A DNA stretch of 64,000 bases, taken from contig NZ_WOWP01000053.1 in NCBI RefSeq assembly GCF_009741375.1, forward strand, positions 1 through 64,000. The letters run 5' to 3'. Positions 44,513-54,500 of the stretch are shown one piece after another. Source of the DNA: Flavobacterium rakeshii. Lineage in GTDB: Bacteria; Bacteroidota; Bacteroidia; Flavobacteriales; Flavobacteriaceae. The notes under the pieces are model-generated. The model ran no database searches and was not told where the DNA came from. It saw nothing but the letters and a program-made list of their open reading frames with translations. The first letter of the stretch is position 1, and the number at the start of each line of letters is the position of its first letter. The translations under genes and the position numbers were made by a program.

Positions 44513-46018
44513 TCAATGATAATGTTTAGTGATAGCCTCTTCCAGTTTATAGGACACAAGTGCGGATCCTGCAATAGCATAAAGCCTGTCTTCCCTAACC
44601 ATAAAGTCCCGAATGGACGTATGATCGATATGATATAAGTAGAAACTGGAATAGTATACCCCTGTATCACGGTCATAAACATCGATAGTGCTGGTCGCGC
44701 GCCACATTTTAAGTGATTGAAAACGACCTCGCTGCATGGAAAGCACAAAAACAAGATTTTTATAAAGGGCAACAGATTTATTGACAATTAGCGGAGGGAC
44801 GGCAAACTTTTTCTGCCCCTTTTCTTCCAGTGTAGCAAACGTGAGTTTGGCTCTGGTATTGGTATCTATCGTATGATGCCTGTTGGTCGTGACTTCGGAA
44901 GTAGTTGTTATAAATTGATTACGGTATCTGTAAAGGTAAAAAAGGGTGCCTGAGTCAGATTGATATAAAAGATCCCCGTCAGTATCAAACACACCATCCA
45001 GCTGTCGCTCCAGTATATGAGGATAATAGGTAACAGCATTATCTTCCAGGGACAATTTAGCCAATACGCTTTCACCATTTGCTTCATTTCTTGTTCTGAT
45101 CATCAGGTGTACGGAATCCAAAACAGCACTCTTCGAAAAGAATACATCGGGACTGTACTTTTCCACTATTTTCCATTTCGCAGTACGCCCTCGTAAAACT
45201 ATTGGCTCATGCCCGTCTATGAGAAAGAATTGTGGAGGAACAACAGAGAGTTTTGCAGATCGGTGAAAGGATATCTCCTTCGGTATATCTATTAGAAAGG
45301 AGGTACTTATAATCAGCGAAGTGTCTAATGCCGTTACGTAGCGGGGTGCTGTATAGTTTCCCAGGTATACTGTCAGACTGTCTGCCCCTGCCAGATAATA
45401 GGAATTAAAGTCAAGTGTAGCACGGTTTTGCTCATGGGCACTAAAAGGTATGAATTGGCGCACAAAAGGATTTCGCTTGTGAATCAGTGATTCTGAACTT
45501 CTGAACAATATTCCTACCGATAATATTCCAAAAGCAGTCAGAACAATTAAAACCAATAGTAAGATTCCCCATTTCACATTTTTTAAACCTGATACTCTTC
45601 TGTATCTTTCTGTAACTATGGCAATACCTCCTAACAGCGTAACAATAATATTGAAAGCCAGATGTTCCTGCCACCCCATTTTCTCAAGAATGCCTCCGCA
45701 GGAACAGGGTACGAAAGAACTGTAATGTAATATGAAATAGATATAAGAACTGAACATCACCATGAGCAGGTAGCCCATCAAAAAGGATATGAAACGTGTA
45801 TGCTTAAAAATTAGACCTCCTGCAATCAGCAACTCGGCAATTGGCACTGCAAATGAAAGCACTCCGGCGTGAGCACTAACAAGTGGTGACTGTCCCAGTT
45901 GTATCCGGAAATTCTCAAAGTCCAAAAGCTTACTAACTGCTGCGTAACTAAATAAAAGAATATAAAAATAACTGATGACAGAGAAAATATATTTACTAAG
46001 TAGATCTGTAAAGCGCAT
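44513..46018 (-). CDS. MauE/DoxX-type redox-associated membrane protein with long extracytoplasmic domain
   Basis: I start at MRFTDLLSKYIF. A longer frame adds nine residues. The first 190 residues form a five-to-six-helix MauE/DoxX domain with a CSCGG motif (Cys105, Cys107), the likely redox centre of a disulfide-handling membrane protein. The remaining 310 residues are a beta-rich periplasmic region that looks like propeller-type repeats (FDTDGDLLYQSDSGTLFYLY, then VYDRDTGVYYSSFYLYH). It pairs with the small cysteine-containing DUF6520 protein, suggesting oxidation of that product. Confidence 0.72.
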   Translation of the reverse strand: MRFTDLLSKYIFSVISYFYILLFSYAAVSKLLDFENFRIQLGQSPLVSAHAGVLSFAVPIAELLIAGGLIFKHTRFISFLMGYLLMVMFSSYIYFILHYSSFVPCSCGGILEKMGWQEHLAFNIIVTLLGGIAIVTERYRRVSGLKNVKWGILLLVLIVLTAFGILSVGILFRSSESLIHKRNPFVRQFIPFSAHEQNRATLDFNSYYLAGADSLTVYLGNYTAPRYVTALDTSLIISTSFLIDIPKEISFHRSAKLSVVPPQFFLIDGHEPIVLRGRTAKWKIVEKYSPDVFFSKSAVLDSVHLMIRTRNEANGESVLAKLSLEDNAVTYYPHILERQLDGVFDTDGDLLYQSDSGTLFYLYRYRNQFITTTSEVTTNRHHTIDTNTRAKLTFATLEEKGQKKFAVPPLIVNKSVALYKNLVFVLSMQRGRFQSLKMWRATSTIDVYDRDTGVYYSSFYLYHIDHTSIRDFMVREDRLYAIAGSALVSYKLEEAITKHYH

Positions 46019-46111
46019 AAGGCAGGTGTTTTTTATAGCAACCAAATTACAGTCTTACCCACTTACAACAGATTATAAAAACGAGCTTTTACATGTGGAA
46101 AACAATTGTAC

Positions 46112-46143
46112 AAAAAAAGGATGCCATTATAGGCATCCTTGAC
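46112..46143 (-). terminator. Terminator of small protein gene
   Basis: AGGATGCC/GGCATCCT with an ATTATA loop is followed on the minus strand by a T run. Confidence 0.85.
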
Positions 46144-46149
46144 TTATTA

Positions 46150-46452
46150 TCATTGCTTTTGGGGCAATTGTGAAAATTGCTGAAGTTTTTCGCTTAGTTC
46201 CACAAGTCCGGCTTTCTCCAAAAAATCGACCAGAATACCTTTCAGTTCGTCTCTGGTATCATTAGAAACCGAAGCCAGCAATACATCTTTTGTCTCACCT
46301 TTACTTATCAGCCGCTGTTCGATAACATGGGTCAGCAACAAGACATTTTTTCTCGAAATACGCATATCAATACGTACCGCATCATTCATCCCCGGGCTGC
46401 TTAAAATAGTTTCAAACACCTGGGCTACTTCATTTGTTGTCAGCATACGCAA
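46150..46452 (-). CDS. Hypothetical helical protein
   Basis: The 100-residue protein (MRMLTTNEVAQVFETILSSP) is predicted helical with no signal or metal motif. It is a single leftward gene between the MauE-type gene and the mobilisation region. I do not recognise a family. A regulatory or accessory role for the ICE is possible but unsupported. Confidence 0.6.
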   Translation of the reverse strand: MRMLTTNEVAQVFETILSSPGMNDAVRIDMRISRKNVLLLTHVIEQRLISKGETKDVLLASVSNDTRDELKGILVDFLEKAGLVELSEKLQQFSQLPQKQ

Positions 46453-46770
46453 TCAGTTTTAATTATTACTTATAGTCATGACAAAACTAAATCTCTTTTA
46501 GCTATTTAGCTTAATCAATATTTACCTAGGATAGGAATTGGGCTATAAGAGGGATTATCTTAGCAGATCACAACAAAACACCATCAAACCTGTCTAAAAT
46601 TTACGGTTCCAAAACCTTCTGCTCAGCATCAGGATTTAGTAACGGTAGTAACGGAAAAGTAGTCGGGAAGTTCTTCTCCTCCTACACCTCCGATTGACAT
46701 TGTAATCTTATTATAATCTGTATAACACATTGAAGATGAATAAAAACCTATTACAGAAATATAATATTCG
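46453..46770. other. Gene-free stretch before oriT region
   Basis: About 320 bases without a credible gene. A 23-codon leftward frame at 46629-46700 (starting MSIGGVGGEELPDYF) is present but has no supporting feature. The last third is AT-rich. Confidence 0.5.
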
Positions 46771-46850
46771 ATTGCCTTGTCTGCGGCAATGGCAAGATGT
46801 CCCGTTGTCGGACAACGGCATCTTGCCGCCCATTCCTCGGAACTCGGGGG
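46771..46850. other. Probable origin of transfer (oriT)
   Basis: ATTGCC (46771-46776) and GGCAAT (46785-46790) form one hairpin. A second, longer hairpin follows: GGCAAGATG (46791-46799) with CATCTTGCC (46819-46827), and CCGTTGTC with GACAACGG inside. A G-rich tract GGGGGCGGGGG follows. Adjacent inverted repeats immediately before a MobC and a relaxase gene are the classical oriT arrangement. The nic site is not assigned. Confidence 0.65.
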
Positions 46851-46900
46851 CGGGGGATTATATTATGTCTTAAAACTGTTGAACCAATGAAGATGATATT

Positions 46901-47290
46901 ATGGAGACTGAAAACAACAACCGTAAGAGGCGTATTTATGTGCGCCTTACCGAAAAGGAATTTACCACACTTGAAAGCCGCTGGAAGAACACTACCTGCC
47001 GCAGTGTAAGCGAGTATGTAAGGCATTGCCTTTTCAGCAAACCGATTACTACAATCACAAGAGATACTTCAACCGATGAAGCGATTGTACAAATGAGCTA
47101 TCTGAACCGAGAGCTGAATGCTATCGGCAGTAACTTTAACCAGCTGGTAAGAAGAGTAAATGCGACTTCACAAGCCGCCGAAATAAAGGGATTGCTTTTA
47201 CTTTTTGAGAACCAGAGGAAAACTTTGTTTTCCAAGATTGAAGAGGTTAAAGAGCAACTCCAAAAACTGGCTGAAAAATGGTTGCAATAA
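46901..47290 (+). CDS. mobC: MobC-family relaxosome protein
   Basis: The 129-residue protein has the ribbon-helix-helix-type start RKRRIYVRLTEKEFTTLESRW and VSEYVRHCLF, followed by YLNRELNAIGSNFNQLVRRVNAT, diagnostic of plasmid mobilisation relaxosome proteins. It helps the relaxase open DNA at oriT. The 3' end overlaps the relaxase start by 13 bases, implying coupled translation. Confidence 0.9.
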   Translation: METENNNRKRRIYVRLTEKEFTTLESRWKNTTCRSVSEYVRHCLFSKPITTITRDTSTDEAIVQMSYLNRELNAIGSNFNQLVRRVNATSQAAEIKGLLLLFENQRKTLFSKIEEVKEQLQKLAEKWLQ

Positions 47291-48519
47291 TGAAGACTGG
47301 CCATTCCATCAGGGCGATGCTGAACTACAATGAGAACAAAATCAAGGAAGGCAAAGCTGAATGTATTGGACAGTGGAATTATCCTGTGGATGGCGACAGG
47401 CTAACTTATGCGATGAAACTTAACCGCCTTGAAAAGCAGTGCAAGCTGAATGAAAATGTGAAGCGCAATACTATACATATCTCCCTGAATTTCGACCCGA
47501 GTGAAGTAAGCCTGCCAAAAGAAAAACTATTGGATATAGCAGAGAGGTATATGGATAAAATTGGCTTTGGAAAGCAGCCCTACCTAATCTACCAACATCA
47601 TGATGCAGGGCATCCGCATATTCATATAATTTCTATCAATGTACAGGAAGATGGAAAGCGGATTGCCATGCACAATATTGGCAAGGACAAATCGGAACCG
47701 GCACGTAAGGAGATTGAGCAGGCTTTCAATCTTGTAAAAGCGGAGAATCAAAAGAAAAAGGAATACAAACCGGAACCAGTTTCGGCAAGAGTCCAGTATG
47801 GTAAAGTTGAAACCAAAAAAGCAATTGAGAACGTTCTGAATTTTGTAGTGAACAACTACAAGTACACCAGCCTGCCGGAACTGAATGCTGTGCTGAAACT
47901 TTACAATATTGAAGCGGATAAAGGAACAGAAAATTCAAGGGTTGCGAAACATAACGGATTATTATACCATACACTCGATGAAAAAGGAAATCGTGTGGGT
48001 GTTCCCATAAAGGCCAGCAGGTTTCACGACAGGCCGACACTGAAGAACTTGGAGACGAAATTTTCAGTTAATGAGATTAAGAGACACCCGAACAAGTCCC
48101 GAATCAAAACTTTGATTAACTCAGCATTTCTAAATGGCAATATTATTATCCTTCCTCAGCTTGTAAAACATTTACAAAAGGAAGGAGTTGATACAGTCCT
48201 GCGTCAGAATACTGAAGGTTTAATATATGGGATAACATTTATTGACCACAAGACAAAAAGTGTCTTTAATGGGAGTAGTATTGGGAAAGAGTATAGCACT
48301 AAGGGGTTACAGGATAGGTGCATATTGAATCAGGAAAATATTGTAAGAGAAATTGATTACTCACAAAAAGAATTAGGTGACATTCTACGAGAGCATATCA
48401 CATCTATTGGATTAAAGGAACTAACTGGTTTTTTGGGTGTGTTGATGAAAGTGGAGGATAATTTTGATTATGTATCGAAAGAGTTCAAGAGGAAAAAGAA
48501 ACATTTAAAGAGAAGATAA
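47278..48519 (+). CDS. Relaxase/mobilisation nuclease (MOBP type)
   Basis: The 413-residue protein nicks oriT and pilots the DNA strand into the recipient. Its relaxase domain (residues about 1-165) contains YQHHDAGHPHIHIISIN near residues 104-120, the three-histidine metal motif, with FDPSEVSLP before it. The C-terminal half is a basic region of unknown fold ending FKRKKKHLKRR. It is followed by a CRISPR-Cas locus, whereas the coupling protein that usually lies next to the relaxase begins 7.9 kb later. Confidence 0.9.
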   Translation: MVAIMKTGHSIRAMLNYNENKIKEGKAECIGQWNYPVDGDRLTYAMKLNRLEKQCKLNENVKRNTIHISLNFDPSEVSLPKEKLLDIAERYMDKIGFGKQPYLIYQHHDAGHPHIHIISINVQEDGKRIAMHNIGKDKSEPARKEIEQAFNLVKAENQKKKEYKPEPVSARVQYGKVETKKAIENVLNFVVNNYKYTSLPELNAVLKLYNIEADKGTENSRVAKHNGLLYHTLDEKGNRVGVPIKASRFHDRPTLKNLETKFSVNEIKRHPNKSRIKTLINSAFLNGNIIILPQLVKHLQKEGVDTVLRQNTEGLIYGITFIDHKTKSVFNGSSIGKEYSTKGLQDRCILNQENIVREIDYSQKELGDILREHITSIGLKELTGFLGVLMKVEDNFDYVSKEFKRKKKHLKRR

Positions 48520-48662
48520 TGAAAAGGGAATCTCGCTCAGTTATAAACATAAATACATCTATAGATTATATTTATCACACTAATAATCAATACATTGAAT
48601 AGATATAATGTTTATTTTTATTAAATAAACTTAAAATACCTTTATATTAAATTAATTCGCTT

Positions 48663-49547
48663 ATGATAAAAAGAACGCTATTAGTTGAGAACAAAACGAT
48701 TATTACTACAAAGAATTTACAGCTAGTTTTAAAATCAGAAATTAGAGAAAGTACTGTTCCTATTGAGGATATTGGTTTTCTTGTCATTGACAATACTGAA
48801 ACCTTTTTAAGTATTCCTGCGATGAACTTATTGATAGAAAATAATACTTCGGTCATCATTTGCGCTAACAATCATTTGCCAAATGGCATGTTTCTAAATC
48901 TCAATAGTCACCATATTCAACAAGAAATTTTCAAAAATCAAATTGACGCAAGTATACCACTTAAAAAGCAATTATGGCAACAAACAATTGTGGAAAAAAT
49001 AAATAATCAAGGAATTTTATTAGAAAGAATTACTGGTGCTAAAAATTCATTTCCATTTCTAGCCTCAAAAGTTCTAAGTGGTGACACTAGTAATATGGAG
49101 GGCGTTGCGGCAAATCAATATTGGAAATCTTTTTTTGAAATAAAGTTTAAACGGGAACGGTTTGGAGACTATCCAAATAATTTTTTAAATTATGGTTATG
49201 CAATCCTAAGAGCTGCTACAGCTAGAGCATTATCAGGTAGTGGTTTATTGAATACACTGGGTATTCACCATAAAAGCAAATACAATGCTTTTGCTTTGGC
49301 TGACGATATAATGGAACCCTTTCGACCTATAGTTGATGAAAAAATATATCAGCTTATGCAAAACTTTGAAGAACAGGAACTAAATACATCTATTAAAGCA
49401 GAGATCTTACAAATCCTTACTCGTACAGTTTATTTTAAAGAAGAAAAAAGTCCATTGATGGTGGCATTACAAAAAACTGCTAGCTCTTTACAGCAATGCT
49501 ATACTGGGGACAGGAAAAAAATAAAATATCCTAAATTATGGAACTAA
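48663..49547 (+). CDS. cas1: CRISPR-associated integrase Cas1 (type II)
   Basis: The 294-residue protein is the metal-dependent integrase that inserts new spacers. It has an N-terminal beta domain (opening MIKRTLLVENKTIITTKN) and a helical C-terminal catalytic domain. The active-site Glu lies in NMEGVAANQYW (about residue 145), His in GIHHKSKYNAFALADDIMEP (about residue 202) and Asp/Glu at the end of that motif. Length is normal for type II Cas1. An inverted repeat GTTTATTT/AAATAAAC (48610-48630) lies in the short upstream gap. It overlaps cas2 by 10 bases. Confidence 0.96.
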   Translation: MIKRTLLVENKTIITTKNLQLVLKSEIRESTVPIEDIGFLVIDNTETFLSIPAMNLLIENNTSVIICANNHLPNGMFLNLNSHHIQQEIFKNQIDASIPLKKQLWQQTIVEKINNQGILLERITGAKNSFPFLASKVLSGDTSNMEGVAANQYWKSFFEIKFKRERFGDYPNNFLNYGYAILRAATARALSGSGLLNTLGIHHKSKYNAFALADDIMEPFRPIVDEKIYQLMQNFEEQELNTSIKAEILQILTRTVYFKEEKSPLMVALQKTASSLQQCYTGDRKKIKYPKLWN

Positions 49548-49867
49548 ATGGATACAGAATTATGTGGTTATTTGTATTTTTTGATTTACCAACAGACACT
49601 AAAAAAGACCGAAAAAATGCATCCGGATTCAGAAATAGCCTTTTAAAAGATGGTTTTTCTATGATGCAATACTCCGTCTATGTGCGTCACTGTGCCAGTA
49701 GTGAAAGTGCTGATGTACACGAAAAAAGAATTCACAAACTATTACCTCCATTGGGAAAAGTAAGTGTACTACGAATAACAGATAAACAGTTCGGGAATAT
49801 CCTGAATTTTTGGGGTAAGTCAGAAGTGCCTAAAGAACCCCAACCAACACAATTGGAACTTTTTTAA
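49538..49867 (+). CDS. cas2: CRISPR-associated protein Cas2 (type II)
   Basis: The 109-residue protein is the small dimeric partner of Cas1 in spacer acquisition. The opening strand MWLFVFFDLPTDTKKDRKNA holds the conserved Asp, and the core MQYSVYVRHC follows. It ends QLELF. Its start overlaps the end of cas1 by 10 bases. No csn2 or cas4 follows, which fits subtype II-C. Confidence 0.96.
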   Translation: MELNGYRIMWLFVFFDLPTDTKKDRKNASGFRNSLLKDGFSMMQYSVYVRHCASSESADVHEKRIHKLLPPLGKVSVLRITDKQFGNILNFWGKSEVPKEPQPTQLELF

Positions 49868-49924
49868 TCAACTCTTATGCTTAGCAATGCTAACAACCGC
49901 TATAATATAATATATTTAGAAAAC

Positions 49925-49973
49925 AAAAAATGCTCCAATCTTGGGTTAATCTACCAAAAAAGGAACATTTTTT
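49925..49973. terminator. Hairpin between cas2 and the array, probable terminator
   Basis: AAAAAATGCTCC (49925-49936) and GGAACATTTTTT (49962-49973) pair with one mismatch. T runs lie on both sides, so it can end both the cas1-cas2 transcript and leftward transcripts of the array. The gap 49868-50025 otherwise holds the AT-rich array flank. Confidence 0.55.
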
Positions 49974-50025
49974 ATCACGAAATAGCATTGTATATTATTG
50001 TATATCAACAGACAACAAGGCGACT

Positions 50026-51496
50026 AATATCGTGCTTTCTAATCTTTAATCAAACCACAACTGCATCGTTTGCCCTTGCTGCGTGAAGAAAATATCGTGC
50101 TTTCTAATCTTTAATCAAACCACAACAACCTGGGGCAAAACCTGCAGTTACAGCAGAATATCGTGCTTTCTAATCTTTAATCAAACCACAACTGAATATT
50201 GTTTGCAGCTATACCTGTTGGAATATCGTGCTTTCTAATCTTTAATCAAACCACAACATATTGTCGGCAAGCGACAAAGCTACAAGGAATATCGTGCTTT
50301 CTAATCTTTAATCAAACCACAACTCTCCTTCAACAACAAGGACTATGGCGTCAAATATCGTGCTTTCTAATCTTTAATCAAACCACAACTCCTGCAAATG
50401 ATTTTTGTGGAGACTATGAAATATCGTGCTTTCTAATCTTTAATCAAACCACAACTAAGGGCCGGCAACAGAAAAACTATTTGGAAATATCGTGCTTTCT
50501 AATCTTTAATCAAACCACAACCCCATATCCTTTTATGCCATGCGGTAAATTAATATCGTGCTTTCTAATCTTTAATCAAACCACAACATGGGCATGAATT
50601 ATCAGCAATGTAATCAAAATATCGTGCTTTCTAATCTTTAATCAAACCACAACTGGGAAGTCCGACATCGAAGCAAGGCTATAATATCATGCTTTCTAAT
50701 CTTTAATCAAACCACAACATATCTGAGGTACAAAATCAAATGAAATTTAATATCGTGCTTTCTAATCTTTAATCAAACCACAACCACATACCAGTTTTTA
50801 GATAAGGCCTTTTTAATATCGTGCTTTCTAATCTTTAATCAAACCACAACCAGTATTATACTGCCTCACACCGAAAGAAAAATATCGTGCTTTCTAATCT
50901 TTAATCAAACCACAACCGATTTACTATTGTGATGCGTATCACATAAAATATCGTGCTTTCTAATCTTTAATCAAACCACAACCTTATAGACCTGCTGGAG
51001 TTGTAAGGTCAGAATATCGTGCTTTCTAATCTTTAATCAAACCACAACCCTGTATCATACAGCCATAGTTTTTGAAAGAATATCGTGCTTTCTAATCTTT
51101 AATCAAACCACAACACTTCTAGTATTACAGGTTCTGATTGCGACAATATCGTGCTTTCTAATCTTTAATCAAACCACAACTGGTACTTCTTAACATTGAT
51201 GGCATAGGTAAATATCGTGCTTTCTAATCTTTAATCAAACCACAACTTTTGCGTATTTGTGAAATTCATTTGGTTCAATATCGTGCTTTCTAATCTTTAA
51301 TCAAACCACAACCCTGTGCAAACTGCGTTGCATTTACATTTTAATATCGTGCTTTCTAATCTTTAATCAAACCACAACTAGATACAATGGCGCCGGCTAA
51401 TGAAATAAATATCGTGCTTTCTAATCTTTAATCAAACCACAACTACTAGGTTGGTCAGTTGTTTTGCCGCTTGAATATCGTGCTTTCTAATCTTTA
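50026..51496 (-). CRISPR. Type II-C CRISPR array, 22 full repeats and one truncated, 22 spacers
   Basis: The 36-base repeat reads GTTGTGGTTTG to CACGATATT on the minus strand, which is the crRNA orientation by comparison with the tracrRNA anti-repeat. I located 22 full copies starting (plus strand) at 50026, 50091, 50157, 50222, 50288 and so on to 51408, then a copy at 51474 that keeps only the 23 bases of its 3' part. Spacers are 29-30 bases. One repeat (50683) differs by a single base (CATG for CGTG). Open frames through the array are artefacts. No spacer matches anything else in this window that I could see. The array is flanked by cas2 on the left and the 3' end of cas9 on the right. Confidence 0.97.
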
Positions 51497-51569
51497 TAAG
51501 ATTTCTGCTTAGCAAAACCGCATTCCAGTTAGATGTCTAGATGAAAAGTTGTACATCAAAAACATCTAA

Positions 51570-54500
51570 TTAAAGAAAATTTATTTTTCCAAAAGGGGTC
51601 AATGTAAACTCATATCCTTCAACTAACATATTTAATTTACTAACTTGTAATCTAATTTGCTCAAATGGATTTTCAAAATCAATGTTATAGATTTCTTTTA
51701 AGTCGCTAGCTTGCCTCGCTTCAAAATGAGTTCTAAAAGTTAGTCTACCTTGTGCATCAAATTTTGACAACTTATACAGTCGATTGCACAAATCTTCAGT
51801 AGGAAGTTCTAAAATTTCTTGAGGACTATCTTTATAAAACAAAACCATCATACCTTTTTTCAGAATATATTTTAGAGGTAATCCGGTTTTGTCATGTGGA
51901 TTCGTGACAATATCATAAGTGTTTTTATTATCATTACTTAATTTAAAATATGAGCCGGCATCAATATTATTGATCATTTCATAAGACCTTTTTGTTTTAC
52001 CTTTTTTATCAATATTCTCATAAATTGCTATTGCAAAATTCTCATCATTTTGGGCATAAATCTTTTGCTTATGTCTATGTTTTGATATTGATAATAGACT
52101 ATGTTCTTTGATTTCTAGTGGATTTTTAACCGAATTAGCATATAGTCGCACTTTGTTAATAGCTATTCCTTTTTCTTGATTCATCCAAACTTTTTGGTTC
52201 TCAGCTATTTTATTTTTTTGTTGGGCATTAGATGAAATAAGTAGAACCTTATTTCTTATTGCTTCTTTAACTTTTTCTTTTATTACTTCATCAACTATAT
52301 TTTCAACATCAGATGCTTTGATACTTTCTAAGTCTTTACGAATAACATACTTAATTTCTTCTTGATTCAGAGGGTTTTTAATTGCTCCATAAATACTATC
52401 CTGATGTAGAGATCCGCGAACAGTATCGCCTCGCTGAAATCTTGGAATACGATTATCTTGTTTATCAACCTTGTAAATTATATTACCATTAACGTCTTTT
52501 TTTAGAATAGTTTTTCCTTTAAAATCTTTCTCAGTTTCGGCTACGTATTGTTTTTTTCCTTTAACTCTAATTATTTTCTTAGACTGCTTTTTAACAACAT
52601 TTGGTATATGATGTGATACTAGTATTTCTTCTTCCAACTTTTTTAAATCTTCAGTAAAAGTTTTCCAGGGTTTGGATTTTTCTAACAACTCCTTTACAGC
52701 TTTGTAATTTTCTTTTTCCGTGTCATCTTCTAAACTCCAGGCACTCGCCAACACATCATATTTGTCTTTGGTCATACAGGCAATGGTAATTGCATCTATA
52801 GCATGATGTGTATGTTTACTTCGGTCTTTAGATTCATAATATTTTTTATTGTCTTTAATGTAAGACGGCTGTAATCCCCAAATTTTTCTAAATTCAGCGA
52901 CCATACCACCTTTTACACTTTCTACCCTAGTAAAATAAGAGTTCAAATATGCACGGGAATATTTCGTTATAATTCCCGTATCCGGAATTTGACTGTTTTT
53001 AAAACCTACCTTTGGTTCAGTCCAAATAAATCGCTCATACTTTCCTTTCAAATAGTCCCGTTTTAATGTTAGGTAATGTCTTCTTCGTATTTTTTTATCT
53101 TTGGCTTCTTTAGTAGTTGCGGCTTTGGTTGATTTTACGATTTGCTCTATTTCCCATGTTAATTTTTCCGCTTCTTTACGCCAATGATCAATTCGTAATA
53201 AAACATCTTCGTGGTTAGATAGCTCAACAGGCATTTTGTTTTTCTTTACATCCCTGTTAAATCGCTGGCTACAAAGGGTTTTATTCATCAATGAATTGTC
53301 CTGTGAAATACTTCTTGGTATCGTATGTTCAATATCGTATTTAGGGTTTTCGCCAATAATGTCACAAATACTGATGTTTCTTCCTTCTTCATAAATTTCT
53401 TTTTTATCCTGTTCAATCCATAATTGATACCGTAATAAATCATCTTCGGTTGGTTCAATTTCCTTTTTACATTCCGCAAAATACAGGTCTTTAATTTCCT
53501 TTCTGAAATCATCTCTTTTCGTTTTGTTCTCATTCTGAAAATCCTGGATAGCTTTACGCTTATTAGCATCATTCAATTCACGAGCTAATTCAATATGGAT
53601 TTTAGTTTTTGTATCGACTAATCCTTCTATTATTAAGGCATTTAAAACTTTTCGCAATTGATGCAAGGCACGCATTGCCATAGGGTTTTTAATTGATGAA
53701 ATCAACGGACTACCTAATACAATGATTTCGTTGTTAAATTCATCCTTAATAATCTTCTTTTTAAAAACCTCTATATCTGAGGGATGATAAAGCTTTTTTA
53801 ACCTGTTTTGATTACTGCAATAGATTTCTCCATCTTTATTTTTACCCTTTAAAAACTCAATTACTTTCTCGTCTAAACGTTTAATTTCGATGTATTCGTA
53901 TTTCTTTAGTTGCTCAATAAAAATGGGGAATAGTTCGTTTACAATTGATTCCTGGCTATCACTATTTTTAAAAGTTGAAATTACTTTCTTTTTTAAATCT
54001 TCCCTGTAAATCGATTCAGCTTCCTTAGAATAATAACAGTTGCTAACTTTACAACCTTTAATCAATTCATTTACAACTACCAGTTTACTATTTTCGAAAG
54101 TATTAGTATCAATAAGCTTCGCAATTTCATTTTGAATAAACATACGTTCTGTAGGATTACTCCAAATATTTTCATCTACAATATTCTCAATATTAGCCAT
54201 AAAAACAGCATGAGAATACAACAAGCCTTGTTTTAAATACGGAAGTATTTTATTAATGGCATTTAAACTTAAACTGGAAAAATCTTTTTTCAGTCTTATT
54301 TTACTAAACAACTTAGCACGTTTTTCATCTAAACCAAGTTTATCCTTCGCATACTCTTCTAAATAGACATCCGATGTGGAAACAGAAAGTAAATGCCAAA
54401 TATCTTTGTAATCTACATTTCGGGAAACTTTTTCACCTTTATTATTCTGAGTTTGATAAGCCCAGCTTCTAACCTTCCAATCTTCTCCAAAAATATTTTT

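Noticed and set aside
46629..46700. 23-codon frame beginning MSIGGVGGEELPDYF
   Set aside because: Short, no visible ribosome binding signal, no neighbour of related function; could be chance.
50199..50597. Frame with repeated ISCFLIFNQTTT units
   Set aside because: This is translation of CRISPR repeats and spacers; the repeating peptide has no independent support.
48663..51496. Subtype II-A or II-B
   Set aside because: No csn2 or cas4 gene accompanies cas1-cas2; Cas9 length and repeat form fit II-C.
51497..51569. A second anti-repeat or tracrRNA at the cas9 3' end
   Set aside because: The only repeat-like bases belong to the truncated terminal repeat; no terminator with a T run follows in either direction.
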